From positions 606,501-670,500 of the forward strand of contig NZ_MAYH01000045.1 in the NCBI RefSeq assembly GCF_001684975.1: a DNA stretch of 64,000 bases, read 5' to 3'. Below, in pieces: positions 31,271 through 40,563 of this stretch. The notes below the pieces were generated by a model. The model was not told the DNA's origin and did no database searches. It saw only the letters and a program-made list of their open reading frames with translations. A program made the position numbers and the translations under genes. Numbering within the stretch: position 1 is the stretch's first letter; each line of letters begins with the position of its first letter. Source of the DNA: Chryseobacterium artocarpi (lineage in GTDB: Bacteria; Bacteroidota; Bacteroidia; Flavobacteriales; Weeksellaceae).

Positions 31271-32782
31271 ATGAAAAATCTAAAATTAGGAATTTCAGCA
31301 TTGGCGCTTACTGTTGCCTCTACTGTTTTCGCGCAGACTACCAACAATCCGTGGTTGATCGGAGTTGGTGCTCATGCAGAAAACCACGTAGCAGCAAGAT
31401 CTAAGTTCAGTAATACGTTCTCTGCTAACAATTTGACTAAGAATGTGTTCAATGTGAACAACTATTCTATTACACCTCCGTTATCTAAGTTAACAGTTGC
31501 TAGAAACATTGGTAAAGGTTTAGTTATTGACTGGCAGACTTCTGTTGGAAATGTTGAAAACAAAAGATTCAACATGGGGAAAGAATTTTTCCTAATGACA
31601 GGTATTGGTTTCCAGGCTAAAGCAGCAGGTCTTTTATGGAACGAAGAATCTTGGTTTGATCCATATTTAAGAGTTGGTGCTAACTATTTAAGACATGACT
31701 ATACAGGACAATCTTTCCCTGCAAACGGGTTAGATGCTAATGGTAATGTATTAGATTATAGTGTTCCTAACGGAAAAGATGGTAACGAGGCTGGAAAAGC
31801 AAACCACTTTGCAGTATCTACAGGTGCTGGTGCTAACTTCTGGGTAACTAAAAACTTCGGTCTTGGTATCCAAGGAGATTACGTAACAACTCCAGGTGAT
31901 CACTCTTCTGTTGCTAACTTCTGGCAAGCTTCTGCATCTATCTTATTCAGATTCGGAAACAGAGATAGAGATAAAGATGGTATCTTAGATAAAGATGACC
32001 TTTGTCCTGATACTCCAGGATTACCAGAATTCCAAGGATGTCCAGATACTGACGGAGATGGAGTTCCAGATAAAGACGATCAATGTCCAGACGTAGCTGG
32101 TCCAGTTGAAAACAATGGTTGTCCTTGGCCAGATACAGATGGTGACGGTGTTATCGACAAAGATGATGCTTGTCCTACAGTAGCAGGTCCTGCTGAAAAC
32201 AACGGTTGTCCTTGGCCAGATACAGACGGTGACGGTATCTTAGATAAAGATGATGCTTGTCCTACTGTTCCAGGTCTTCCAGAATACAACGGATGTCCTA
32301 AGCCGAAAGACGTAATCGCTAAAGAAGCTACAGGAGCTCTTAAAGATATCTTGTTCAACTTCAATAAAGCTACAATCAGACCAGAATCTAATGGTAAATT
32401 AGATCAAGCTGCTTCAATCATTAAGCAATCTAACGATGGAACGTTCTTAGTAACAGGACATACAGATGCTAAAGGTGCTGCTGCTTACAACTTGAAACTT
32501 TCAAGAGAAAGAGCTGCTGCAGTAGTTGCTGCTCTTGAAACTAGAGGTGTTAGCGGAACTCAATTGAAATCTACAGGTGTTGGATCTAGAGACGCTCAAG
32601 TTTCTGCAAAAGCTTCTGACGCTGATAGAATCGTTGACAGAAAAGTAGTTGTAGAAGCTGTAAACGGTGCTGCTTGGGATGCACTTAAGAAATCTGATCT
32701 AGACGTAGTAGAGAAGAAGACTGTAGTGAAGAAAGGTAAAGCTCCAGCTAAGAAAAAAGCTGCTGCTAAAAAGAAAAAATAA
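31271..32782 (+). CDS. OmpA-family outer-membrane protein with TSP type-3 repeats
   Basis: A 503-residue protein: signal peptide (to about residue 21), an N-terminal beta-barrel (about 22-235) ending ASILFRFGN, four thrombospondin type-3 calcium-binding repeats (about 236-345; DGDGVPDKDDQCPD-like), and an OmpA C-terminal peptidoglycan-binding domain (FNFNKATIRPES, GHTDAKGAAAYNLKLSRERA). The end is a Lys/Ala-rich tail (KKGKAPAKKKAAAKKKK), unusual for OmpA. It is probably a major envelope protein anchoring the outer membrane to peptidoglycan. Confidence 0.93.
   Translation: MKNLKLGISALALTVASTVFAQTTNNPWLIGVGAHAENHVAARSKFSNTFSANNLTKNVFNVNNYSITPPLSKLTVARNIGKGLVIDWQTSVGNVENKRFNMGKEFFLMTGIGFQAKAAGLLWNEESWFDPYLRVGANYLRHDYTGQSFPANGLDANGNVLDYSVPNGKDGNEAGKANHFAVSTGAGANFWVTKNFGLGIQGDYVTTPGDHSSVANFWQASASILFRFGNRDRDKDGILDKDDLCPDTPGLPEFQGCPDTDGDGVPDKDDQCPDVAGPVENNGCPWPDTDGDGVIDKDDACPTVAGPAENNGCPWPDTDGDGILDKDDACPTVPGLPEYNGCPKPKDVIAKEATGALKDILFNFNKATIRPESNGKLDQAASIIKQSNDGTFLVTGHTDAKGAAAYNLKLSRERAAAVVAALETRGVSGTQLKSTGVGSRDAQVSAKASDADRIVDRKVVVEAVNGAAWDALKKSDLDVVEKKTVVKKGKAPAKKKAAAKKKK
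32099..32272 (+). repeat. 87-bp tandem repeat inside the OmpA/TSP3 gene
   Basis: Two consecutive 87-bp copies (29 codons each, starting at 32099 and 32186) encode nearly identical TSP3 units (GPVENNGCPWPDTDGDGV and GPAENNGCPWPDTDGDGI). The high nucleotide identity suggests a recent duplication, and repeat number may vary between strains. Confidence 0.8.
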
Positions 32783-32801
32783 TTAATTTTTCTAAATAAT
32801 G

Positions 32802-32836
32802 AATACCTCCAATTTTTTTGGAGGTATTTTTTTTTT
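32802..32836 (+). terminator. Intrinsic terminator after the OmpA gene
   Basis: AATACCTCCAA (32802-32812) pairs with TTGGAGGTATT (32818-32828) around TTTTT, followed by a long T-run to 32836. Confidence 0.93.
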
Positions 32837-32877
32837 GTTGACTTTTGAGTAATTTTGTTGAAAATTTTAAAAATAAA

Positions 32878-33618
32878 ATGGGAAGAGCATTTGAATATAG
32901 AAAAGCTTCTAAAATGGCCAGATGGGATAAAATGGCTAAAACATTCTCTAAAATCGGTAAAGATATTGCGCTAGCAGTGAAAGCTGGAGGAACAGACCCA
33001 GAGTCGAATCCTGCATTGAGAAGATGCATCCAGAATGCGAAAGGAGCAAATATGCCTAAAGATAATGTAGAAAGAGCGATTAAAAAAGCAAGTGGGGCAG
33101 ATGCTGAAAACTATGAAGAAGTTACTTATGAAGGATATGGGCAAGGTGGAGTTGCTTTCTTTGTGGAATGTACCACAAACAATACCACAAGAACAGTAGC
33201 TAATGTAAGAGCTGTTTTTAACAAGTTTGATGGTAACCTTGGTAAAAATGGTGAGCTTGCATTCATCTTCGATAGAAAGGGGATTTTCACAATTGATTTG
33301 GCGCAGATTAAAATGGATTGGGATGATTTCGAAATGGAAATGATTGATGGAGGAGCTGAAGATGTAGAAAAAGATGAGGAAGAAGTAATGATTACGACTG
33401 CATTTGAAGATTTTGGTTCTTTATCTCACAAACTAGATGAACTTGGAATTGAAGCAAAAAGTGCTGAACTACAAAGAATTCCAAATAATACAAAAGAAGT
33501 ATCTGCAGAGCAGTTCAAAGCAAACATGAAAATGCTTGAGCGTTTTGAGGACGATGATGATGTTCAGAACGTTTATCACAACATGGAAATTACTGAAGAG
33601 CTAATGAACTCTTTATAA
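32878..33618 (+). CDS. YebC/PmpR-family protein
   Basis: A 246-residue YebC-type protein starting MGRAFEYRKASKMARWDKMA; the ATG at 32878 is preferred to an upstream non-ATG start because family members begin at MGR. Characteristic segments are AKGANMPKDNVERAIKKA and TTNNTTRTVANVR. YebC proteins were labelled transcription regulators and are now linked to easing ribosome stalling on proline-rich sequences in some bacteria (family knowledge). A TAATTTTG -7-like element lies at 32850-32857. Confidence 0.93.
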   Translation: MGRAFEYRKASKMARWDKMAKTFSKIGKDIALAVKAGGTDPESNPALRRCIQNAKGANMPKDNVERAIKKASGADAENYEEVTYEGYGQGGVAFFVECTTNNTTRTVANVRAVFNKFDGNLGKNGELAFIFDRKGIFTIDLAQIKMDWDDFEMEMIDGGAEDVEKDEEEVMITTAFEDFGSLSHKLDELGIEAKSAELQRIPNNTKEVSAEQFKANMKMLERFEDDDDVQNVYHNMEITEELMNSL

Positions 33619-33759
33619 AAAATAACATAGCATTCATATACAGTTAATTTTCAATTAGTTTCTTTGTAAAAATGTAGGGAATGTTTTTGATATAGTTCTT
33701 TATTAGAAAAATATTCAGGCATTTCATCCAGCAAATTTTAAAAAGCTGAAAATATACAG

Positions 33760-34584
33760 ATGAAAAGAAACGTTGAATTAGTTGTCATATCGGATGTTCA
33801 TTTGGGAACTTATGGATGTAAGGCTAAGGAATTGCTGAGATATCTCAATTCTATCCAGCCTAAAATGTTAGTGTTGAATGGCGATATTATTGATATCTGG
33901 CAATTCAAAAAGTCTTACTTCCCTAAACCTCATTTGAAAGTAATCAGAAAGATTCTTTCATTTGCTACAAAAAATACAGATGTTTATTATATTACAGGGA
34001 ATCACGATGAGATGTTCCGTAAGTTTACAGACTTCGAATTGGGAAAGCTTAAAGTTTGTAATAAAATCTGTCTTACTATTGATGAAAAAAAGACCTGGAT
34101 TTTTCATGGTGATGTTTTCGATGCATCGGTCCAGCATTCTAAATGGATTGCCAAACTTGGTGGTAAAGGCTATGATCTTTTAATCATTATCAACAACGTT
34201 GTAAATTGGTTTCTCGAGAAAATGGGTAAAGAAAAATATTCATTTTCAAAAAAAATTAAAAACAATGTAAAGAAGGCGGTAAAATATATTGGAGACTTCG
34301 AGCTCACCGCTTCAGAATTGGCTATAGATAATCAATACGATTATGTGGTCTGTGGACATATTCATCAACCCCAGATTCGGGAGTTTATTAATAAAAAAGG
34401 ATCATGTACTTATTTTAATTCCGGAGATTGGATAGAAAACTTATCCGCATTGGAATATAATGATAAAGAATGGAAAATCTTTTACTATGATGATCATAAA
34501 CATTTATTAAAAGATGATGAATCAGAGGAAATTCCGGAGATGGATAATTCTGCACTTTTGAAAATTGTAACTAATTTTTCCTAA
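33760..34584 (+). CDS. LpxH-like calcineurin-type metallophosphatase
   Basis: A 274-residue metallophosphoesterase with all metal-site motifs: SDVHLG (11-16), LNGDIIDIW, TGNHDE, FHGDVFD and CGHIHQPQ. The layout resembles UDP-2,3-diacylglucosamine diphosphatase (LpxH), but the true lipid A LpxH may lie elsewhere, so the substrate is open. It overlaps the next glycosyltransferase gene by 1 nt (TAATG), which implies coupled synthesis of a glycolipid or its precursor (inference). The 141-nt gap before it holds nothing recognisable. Confidence 0.85.
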   Translation: MKRNVELVVISDVHLGTYGCKAKELLRYLNSIQPKMLVLNGDIIDIWQFKKSYFPKPHLKVIRKILSFATKNTDVYYITGNHDEMFRKFTDFELGKLKVCNKICLTIDEKKTWIFHGDVFDASVQHSKWIAKLGGKGYDLLIIINNVVNWFLEKMGKEKYSFSKKIKNNVKKAVKYIGDFELTASELAIDNQYDYVVCGHIHQPQIREFINKKGSCTYFNSGDWIENLSALEYNDKEWKIFYYDDHKHLLKDDESEEIPEMDNSALLKIVTNFS

Positions 34585-35555
34585 TGAAGATCTTGTATGC
34601 ATTTCAAGGAACTGGCAATGGACACGTCGCCAGAGCACAGGAGATAATACCGATACTCAAAAAGTATGCGTCGGTGGATACATTGATCAGTGGACATCAG
34701 TCACAATTAAAGGCTGATTTTGACATTAACTTTCAATATAGAGGCATTTCCCTCCTTTATAATAAAACAGGCGGTTTATCCTATCGTAAAACGTTTACAG
34801 AAAATGGTTTTATTGAGGCAGCAAAGACAATAAAGAATCTGGAACTATCTCAATATGATCTGATCATAAATGATTATGAGCCGTTAACGGGCTGGGCATC
34901 TAGGTTGAAGAAGCTGCCAATGATTGAACTTAGTCATCAGGCATCTATGAGTTTTACGGAGACGCCCAAACCTCAAAAGAAGGATTTTCTGGGAGAATTG
35001 ATATTAAAATACTATGTTCCCAGTGAAAGAAAAATAGGGTTTCATTTTGAAAATTATCATCCTCAGATTAAAAAACCTGTAATTCGTAGAAAAATCAGGA
35101 ATTTAAATCCTTATAAAAAAGGATATTATCTTGTTTATCTTCCTAGCTTTGCTGATGAAAATATTATTAAGATTTTAAGAAAGATTCCCGTAGAATGGAA
35201 AGTGTTTTCAAAATATAGTAAGGTTCAGGTAAAGTTAAAGAATATAGAAGTGTTTCCTATTGACGAAACTCAATATCTGAAATATTTTGAAGGTTGTGAG
35301 GGAATTTTATGCAATGCGGGCTTTGAAAGTCCAGCCGAAGCTCTTTTCTTAGGTAAAAAACTGTTTGTGATTCCTATTCATAACCAATATGAGCAGGAAT
35401 GTAATGCCTGTGCTTTGGATAAAATGGGTATTCCCAATTCCAAAGTTTTAAATTTACAGGAAATCATGGAGTGGGTAGCGTCTGATCATCATCTGGATGT
35501 GGATTACCCTGATGATATTGAAAATATTCTGGTGAATGAAGTTTTAATTCTTTAG
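34584..35555 (+). CDS. Glycosyltransferase, MurG/GT28-like
   Basis: A 323-residue GT-B type protein. The N-terminus has ILYAFQGTGNGHVARAQEI, a glycine-rich GHVxR loop as in MurG, and the C-terminal half has EGILCNAGFESPAEALFLGKKLFVIPIHNQYEQECNA, the GT28-type donor-binding region. It is translationally coupled to the upstream metallophosphatase. Sugar donor and acceptor are unknown. Its 3' end overlaps the convergent GNAT gene by 12 nt. Confidence 0.85.
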   Translation: MKILYAFQGTGNGHVARAQEIIPILKKYASVDTLISGHQSQLKADFDINFQYRGISLLYNKTGGLSYRKTFTENGFIEAAKTIKNLELSQYDLIINDYEPLTGWASRLKKLPMIELSHQASMSFTETPKPQKKDFLGELILKYYVPSERKIGFHFENYHPQIKKPVIRRKIRNLNPYKKGYYLVYLPSFADENIIKILRKIPVEWKVFSKYSKVQVKLKNIEVFPIDETQYLKYFEGCEGILCNAGFESPAEALFLGKKLFVIPIHNQYEQECNACALDKMGIPNSKVLNLQEIMEWVASDHHLDVDYPDDIENILVNEVLIL

Positions 35556-35834
35556 GAAAATATCTTCCACATCATTCATCCTTGTCATAACGGCTCTTGC
35601 GTAGGAACAATGAGGGTAAACATTCCAATTGTTTTCTCTGGCAAATTTAATTGCTTCTTCTACTAAATATTTTCCCATTCCTCTTCCCTCAAATTCAGGG
35701 TGAACGAGCACAAAGGAAATAATCAGTTTATGATCTTCAGGAAAAATAGTATAGGTTAATCTTCCTACTTCTTTTACTTCATTATTAAGCGTAAGAACAC
35801 CTCCGTTTCCGGATTTATTATTTTCAAATTTCAT
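35544..35834 (-). CDS. Small GNAT-family N-acetyltransferase (YjdJ-like)
   Basis: A 96-residue protein with the acetyl-CoA loop FVLVHPEFEGRGMGKYLVEEAIKFARENNW and the ending YPHCSYARAVMTRM, typical of the short YjdJ/GNAT-like group. The substrate is unknown. The gene overlaps the glycosyltransferase gene tail-to-tail by 12 nt. Confidence 0.87.
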   Translation of the reverse strand: MKFENNKSGNGGVLTLNNEVKEVGRLTYTIFPEDHKLIISFVLVHPEFEGRGMGKYLVEEAIKFARENNWNVYPHCSYARAVMTRMNDVEDIFLKN

Positions 35835-35891
35835 AATTCAAACTTTAATGTTAAATATACAAAAATTAAACCGGGAATAATTCTCTGTTTA

Positions 35892-36641
35892 CTAATTATC
35901 CTTTCCTGTATAATAGTTGTAATCCTTAATAATGACATTGATGAACTGCCTTTCTGTCATTTTAGTAGGGTCTATTTCCAGTTTCAGAATGCTCTTGATC
36001 TTATTGGATAGTTTATTGATGATCTGACGGTCATCCGTTCTCACAGCTTTGGTATAATTATCTTTGATGATTCTCATGTCATTGTCGCTAAGAGCAATAA
36101 CTTGTGGGAATGAAGGAATGTAGTCTTCATGAATGTTTTCAAGAATAGTATGAGAAATATTAATGTTGTTCTTTAAAGAAATCACAGCTGTACCGGAAGC
36201 GATGTCTCCCAAACGTTGATTGTTTTTGGAAACGATCATTGAAATTAAACCTACCGCTCCAGCAAATGATACGTCAACAAGTCTGAATACCCATCTAATC
36301 ATGTAATCTCCGAAACTTGCCTGATAACCGTCAATCTTTACCACACGTATTTTCATTAGTTTTTTACCAGGAGTTTGCCCTTCCATAAGGCTTTCCAGAA
36401 CAACGGGGTAGATGTAAGTGGGAAATGTAAGGATTAAATAAACTGCCATTACAGACCATGTGTCCAGACCATTCAAAATATATCCCAAATCCAGAATGTT
36501 GAAAAATAAATAAAGCACAATGACCACATAAGCAACCCTTATCAGGAGGTCAATAATGAACGCAAGCATTCTTTCTCCTACACTTGCCGTAGTAAAGTTA
36601 ATATTTACATTTTGTGATGTATTTATCGCAATTTGAGACAT
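35892..36641 (-). CDS. RDD-family membrane protein
   Basis: A 249-residue protein with an RDD domain: ASVGERMLAFIIDLLIRVAY at the N-terminus, three to four transmembrane helices, EGQTPGKKLMKIRVV and the RWVFRLVDV segment, followed by a soluble C-terminal region of about 100 residues. RDD proteins include ion antiporters and envelope factors of unknown role. It is divergent, with 28 nt between, from the SpoIIM-like gene; this RDD-SpoIIM pairing recurs in Bacteroidota MoxR clusters (from memory). Confidence 0.9.
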   Translation of the reverse strand: MSQIAINTSQNVNINFTTASVGERMLAFIIDLLIRVAYVVIVLYLFFNILDLGYILNGLDTWSVMAVYLILTFPTYIYPVVLESLMEGQTPGKKLMKIRVVKIDGYQASFGDYMIRWVFRLVDVSFAGAVGLISMIVSKNNQRLGDIASGTAVISLKNNINISHTILENIHEDYIPSFPQVIALSDNDMRIIKDNYTKAVRTDDRQIINKLSNKIKSILKLEIDPTKMTERQFINVIIKDYNYYTGKDN

Positions 36642-36669
36642 AATTTTTATTATTTTAGCCTTTACAATT

Positions 36670-37653
36670 ATGAGAGAAGTTTATTTCATTAAACAAAATA
36701 AAGAAAAATGGTTGGGAATAGAACAGGTTATCGATGGGAAAATTAAAAAAAATCCTGACGACCTGTCTTCGTTGTATATCAACCTGATCAATGATCTTTC
36801 TTTTGCCCAAACTTATTATCCTAAAAGCAATACTACGGTTTACCTCAATCATCTTTCTTCTCAGATTTTCCAGAAGATCTATAAAACGAAAAGGGTAGAA
36901 GAGAACAGATTGGTTTATTTCTTTAAAACTGAAGTTCCTTTACTGGTTTATCAGTACCGAAGATATTTGCTGTATGCTTTTCTTTTCTTTATCCTGTTCA
37001 CCTCTATAGGAGTGATTTCTGCTATTTATGATAAGGAATTTGCCAATATCATTCTGGGGGAAAGTTATGTGAATGAAACCATCGAAAATATTAAAAACAA
37101 CAATGCCGTTGGTATTTACCAAAGTGGTACAACCTGGGGAACAACTATAGGAATCATTTTTAATAATATTCAGGTAGGAGCAAAGTTGTATATTTATGGG
37201 ATTGCAGGTGGAGTAGGAACTTTGTTTGCTTTGCTGTCAAATAGTGTAATGCTGGGATCCTTTCAATATTTTTTCTATGATTACGGAGCCTTGAAAGACA
37301 GTGCAAGAGGTATTTGGCTTCACGGAGTTTTTGAAATTTTTGCAATGGTAGTGGAAGCAATGTGTGGGTTGATTCTTGGTGCTTCTATTTTGTTTCCTAG
37401 AACTTTTTCAAGGTTTAATTCTTTTAAAAAAGGATTTCAGGATTCGTTTAAAATATTTTTAAGCACCATTCCATTTACAATCTGTGCCGGAATTATTGAA
37501 GGATATGTGACAAGACATGCTTTGAAAATGCCTTTGTTTCTGAATCTGGTAATTATCTTCGGTTCACTTGCATTGATTGGATTCTACTACGTTGTATATC
37601 CGTCCATTGTCAATAAAAAAACTAATAAACAGATCAATGATACAATTTTATAA
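36670..37653 (+). CDS. Stage II sporulation protein M-like membrane protein
   Basis: A 327-residue SpoIIM/DUF95 protein: a soluble N-terminal part (1-95), then about five transmembrane helices with FNNIQVGAKLYIYGIAGGVGT and HGVFEIFAMVVEAMCGLILGA typical of the family. The organism does not sporulate, so the role is a general envelope one. It is first of a plus-strand run up to the DUF58 gene and overlaps the next gene by 17 nt. Confidence 0.9.
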   Translation: MREVYFIKQNKEKWLGIEQVIDGKIKKNPDDLSSLYINLINDLSFAQTYYPKSNTTVYLNHLSSQIFQKIYKTKRVEENRLVYFFKTEVPLLVYQYRRYLLYAFLFFILFTSIGVISAIYDKEFANIILGESYVNETIENIKNNNAVGIYQSGTTWGTTIGIIFNNIQVGAKLYIYGIAGGVGTLFALLSNSVMLGSFQYFFYDYGALKDSARGIWLHGVFEIFAMVVEAMCGLILGASILFPRTFSRFNSFKKGFQDSFKIFLSTIPFTICAGIIEGYVTRHALKMPLFLNLVIIFGSLALIGFYYVVYPSIVNKKTNKQINDTIL

Positions 37654-38599
37654 AAAAAGAGATTTTGGAACTTTCATCAGCGACAGTTTCAATTTCTTCA
37701 AATTATACGGAAAGAATTATTTAAAAAACTATGCCCTGATCAATGGATTGTTATTGGTTTTAATGGTAGCTATTTTCATTTTTGGGTATAAAGAATTCTT
37801 TGTATATTTTTTTGGAGGAAATATTGATGGCGGCAGCTTTTATTTTGAAGAATACTTCTCAAATAATGCAGGATTATTGATTGGAGTGGGAGTTTTAGGG
37901 CTGTTGCTATTTATTGTTTTAGTGATTGTCAATTATCTTTATCCCGTGTTTTATCTGAAAAGAATTGCTGAGGGTGCACAGAAAGTAAAAGCAGACGAGA
38001 TTCTGGCAGATTTTAAGCAGAATGTAGGAAGAATTGCAAAGCTTTGTTTGGGAATGATATTTATTGTGACTCCTATAGCATTATTTGTCATAGGTTTCTC
38101 TTATGTTCTGATCCTGATTTTTATCGGAATTTTTCTGATTTTGCTTCTATATCCTACCATATTCAATGTCACTACATTCCTGATGTATGATTATTTCAAT
38201 TCAAAAAGAGGTTTTTTAGAAAGTTTAAGCTATTCCATACGAGCACAGTTTTCATATCCGAACGGAAGTGAGAAATCTCCGTATTGGAAGTATTGGGGAG
38301 CTGCATTTGTAATGTTTATCATTATGTATATTGCAACGTCCATCTTTACACTTGTTCCGATGTTTTTCATGTATGGTTCACTTCTTACTTCTCCTTCAGA
38401 CAGAGGATTTGAAGAAAATCCTTTTACAGGAATGTTTGGAATTATATTTTCAATATTTTACGGAATATCAATTCTTGTTTCATTTTTTCTTTCAAATCTG
38501 ATGTACATCAATGCAGGATTGATGTATTATGACAGCCGAACAGACCTTCATCAAAAAGTAGAATTAGAGGAAATAGATACCATTGGCATTAATGAATAA
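37637..38599 (+). CDS. Polytopic membrane protein of the MoxR cluster
   Basis: A 320-residue protein with about six transmembrane helices, starting MIQFYKKRDFGTFISDSFNF at the ATG at 37637; an upstream start would lie deeper in the previous gene. Family not named by me; it fits the DUF4013-like or glycerophosphodiesterase-membrane-domain style of proteins found next to SpoIIM and DUF4129 genes in Flavobacteriia. It overlaps its neighbours at both ends (17 and 8 nt), which implies coupled translation. Confidence 0.82.
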   Translation: MIQFYKKRDFGTFISDSFNFFKLYGKNYLKNYALINGLLLVLMVAIFIFGYKEFFVYFFGGNIDGGSFYFEEYFSNNAGLLIGVGVLGLLLFIVLVIVNYLYPVFYLKRIAEGAQKVKADEILADFKQNVGRIAKLCLGMIFIVTPIALFVIGFSYVLILIFIGIFLILLLYPTIFNVTTFLMYDYFNSKRGFLESLSYSIRAQFSYPNGSEKSPYWKYWGAAFVMFIIMYIATSIFTLVPMFFMYGSLLTSPSDRGFEENPFTGMFGIIFSIFYGISILVSFFLSNLMYINAGLMYYDSRTDLHQKVELEEIDTIGINE

Positions 38600-39380
38600 A
38601 ATTCTTTTTTTCATAGTATTTTTATTGTCTTTTGGCTTTGTACAAGGTCAGGATTCTGCTCCTGTGGATGATTATCTGGGAGATTCATTGAGTACCGAAC
38701 ATTATCATAATATGCTGCGTGCAGATTCTGTGCTGATGAAGAAACCGGTTACAGAAAATGAAGTCTACCCAAAACAGTTCAAAGAAAATGTTCCATCAAG
38801 GTATAAAGGAAATGAATTTGATTATTCAGTATCAAAACCAAGAGAATCCTTTTGGCAAAAACTGATGAGGAAAGTAGATAAGATTTTGAGAAGCATTTTT
38901 GGCGAGACCGTTTTTGCTAAATCTTCAGAATTTACAGTGGCACTTGTCCGTTTATTCGCTATTATTCTGGTAGGATTTCTTCTATATTTTATCATTAAAT
39001 ATATCCTTGGAAAAGACGGAAATTTTATCTTCGGTAGAAAGAATAAAAAGCTGGATCTTAATGTAGAAGAATTACACGAAAATATCCACGAAATCAATTT
39101 CCCTGAAAGCATTGCCAAGTTTGAACATGCCGGAGATTATCGTTCGGCAGTACGTTATCAGTTCTTATTTACTCTTAAAAAACTAAGCGATAAAAAACTA
39201 ATTAACTGGAATCCTGAAAAAACAAATAAAGACTATGTGTCAGAGTTGAAAGTTCAGGAGCTTAAAAAAGGATTTTCGGAATTATCTTATATCTTCGAAT
39301 ATGTCTGGTACGGAGAATTCAGTATTGATGAGCAAAGCTATCAGAAATTCAAAAACCAATATCAGACATTTAAACCATAA
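38592..39380 (+). CDS. DUF4129-domain membrane protein
   Basis: A 262-residue protein starting at ATG 38592 (MNKILFFIVFLLSFGF, a signal peptide ending near GFVQGQ), with an extracytoplasmic region (20-115), a transmembrane helix (about 116-138) and a cytoplasmic DUF4129 domain (FEHAGDYRSAVRYQFLFTLK, YIFEYVWYGEFSIDEQSY). DUF4129 proteins accompany MoxR ATPases and DUF58 proteins. The start overlaps the previous stop by 8 nt. Confidence 0.88.
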   Translation: MNKILFFIVFLLSFGFVQGQDSAPVDDYLGDSLSTEHYHNMLRADSVLMKKPVTENEVYPKQFKENVPSRYKGNEFDYSVSKPRESFWQKLMRKVDKILRSIFGETVFAKSSEFTVALVRLFAIILVGFLLYFIIKYILGKDGNFIFGRKNKKLDLNVEELHENIHEINFPESIAKFEHAGDYRSAVRYQFLFTLKKLSDKKLINWNPEKTNKDYVSELKVQELKKGFSELSYIFEYVWYGEFSIDEQSYQKFKNQYQTFKP

Positions 39381-39391
39381 CGAATTTAACC

Positions 39392-40549
39392 ATGAATAAA
39401 ACTTTCAAAATATATGCTGTAATTTTCATCATTGTGATGGTTATTTTGGCGTTGCTTGAAGTTAACAAAAAAGAAACTACAGACTGGCGAAAGAATTTTG
39501 ATATTAATGGAAAGTCACCATTCGGATTATTTGTTTTTAATAACGAAGCAAAGGACCTTTTCAAGAATAATCTGAAAAAAATTGATCAGGCTCCTTACGA
39601 ATATTATAGTCAGCACAAGAAAGGAAATCATAACATTCTTGTTATTGAAAAAGAAATTGACGGGGAATCGTGGAAGAAAATAATGGATCAGGTATCCAAT
39701 GGATCAGATGCGATGCTAATCATAAGTCGTATACCAAGAAATATTTCAGACAGTATTGGTTTCTATGCTTCAGATATATCCTTTGAAGAGGAAAATGTAT
39801 TGAAGTTTACAGATAAAAAATATCAGAATGATTTTATTAAATTAGATAAGTTTCCTTCAGGAAGAGGATTTTCATTCATCAAGCCAGGTGCAGAGATCCT
39901 TGGAAAAACGGTAGAAAAAAAGAATACAGATCAGGCAAACTTCATTAAGGTAAAGTTTGGAAAGGGAACTATTTATGCTCATAGCGAACCTCTTTTCCTT
40001 ACCAATTACTATCTTTTAAAGCCTGGAAATGTAAAATATACCCAAGATGTTTTTTCTTATCTTCAGGATAGAGAAACGCTTTGGTTTATAGAAAATAAGT
40101 CTAATAGGTCAAGCTTCTTTATGAGGTTTATATTGGGAAATCCTGCCTTGAAGTATGCATGGTGGCTATTCCTGGGAGGTCTTGTTCTTTTTATTTTCTT
40201 TAATGCTAAAAGAAAACAGAGAATTGTTCCTGTGATAGAACCTTTAAGAAATACCTCGTTAGATTTTGTGAAAAGTATTGGAAATCTTTATCTTCAGGAA
40301 GGAGATTTTCATGACATGATGGCAAAGAAAGCCCAATACTTTCTGAATAAAGTAAGAATAGACTTATTGATTGATACCCAAAACCTCGATGAAGAATTTG
40401 CTAAAAAACTTCAATTAAAGACAGGGAAAACCATTGAAACAATCAATGAAGCAATCAGCTTGATCAAAAAAGCACAGGATCCCTATGCGAGCGTAATGAA
40501 GGAAGATCTAGGAAGGATCAATAAACTGCTTGATGAAATATTTAAATAA
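39392..40549 (+). CDS. DUF4350-domain membrane protein
   Basis: A 385-residue protein: N-terminal transmembrane helix (7-25), an extracytoplasmic domain (about 30-245; WRKNFDINGKSPFGLFVF at its start, KVKFGKGTIYAHSEPLFLTNYYLL at its end), a second helix (about 250-270) and a cytoplasmic tail. This is the DUF4350 layout. It sits 11 nt after the DUF4129 gene and before moxR, the usual order in Bacteroidota. Confidence 0.88.
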   Translation: MNKTFKIYAVIFIIVMVILALLEVNKKETTDWRKNFDINGKSPFGLFVFNNEAKDLFKNNLKKIDQAPYEYYSQHKKGNHNILVIEKEIDGESWKKIMDQVSNGSDAMLIISRIPRNISDSIGFYASDISFEEENVLKFTDKKYQNDFIKLDKFPSGRGFSFIKPGAEILGKTVEKKNTDQANFIKVKFGKGTIYAHSEPLFLTNYYLLKPGNVKYTQDVFSYLQDRETLWFIENKSNRSSFFMRFILGNPALKYAWWLFLGGLVLFIFFNAKRKQRIVPVIEPLRNTSLDFVKSIGNLYLQEGDFHDMMAKKAQYFLNKVRIDLLIDTQNLDEEFAKKLQLKTGKTIETINEAISLIKKAQDPYASVMKEDLGRINKLLDEIFK

Positions 40550-40563
40550 TATAACAATATCAT

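Noticed and set aside
32080..32364. 94-aa minus-strand ORF inside the OmpA gene
   Set aside because: Its repetitive sequence is only the mirror of the TSP3 repeats, so it is a shadow of the real gene.
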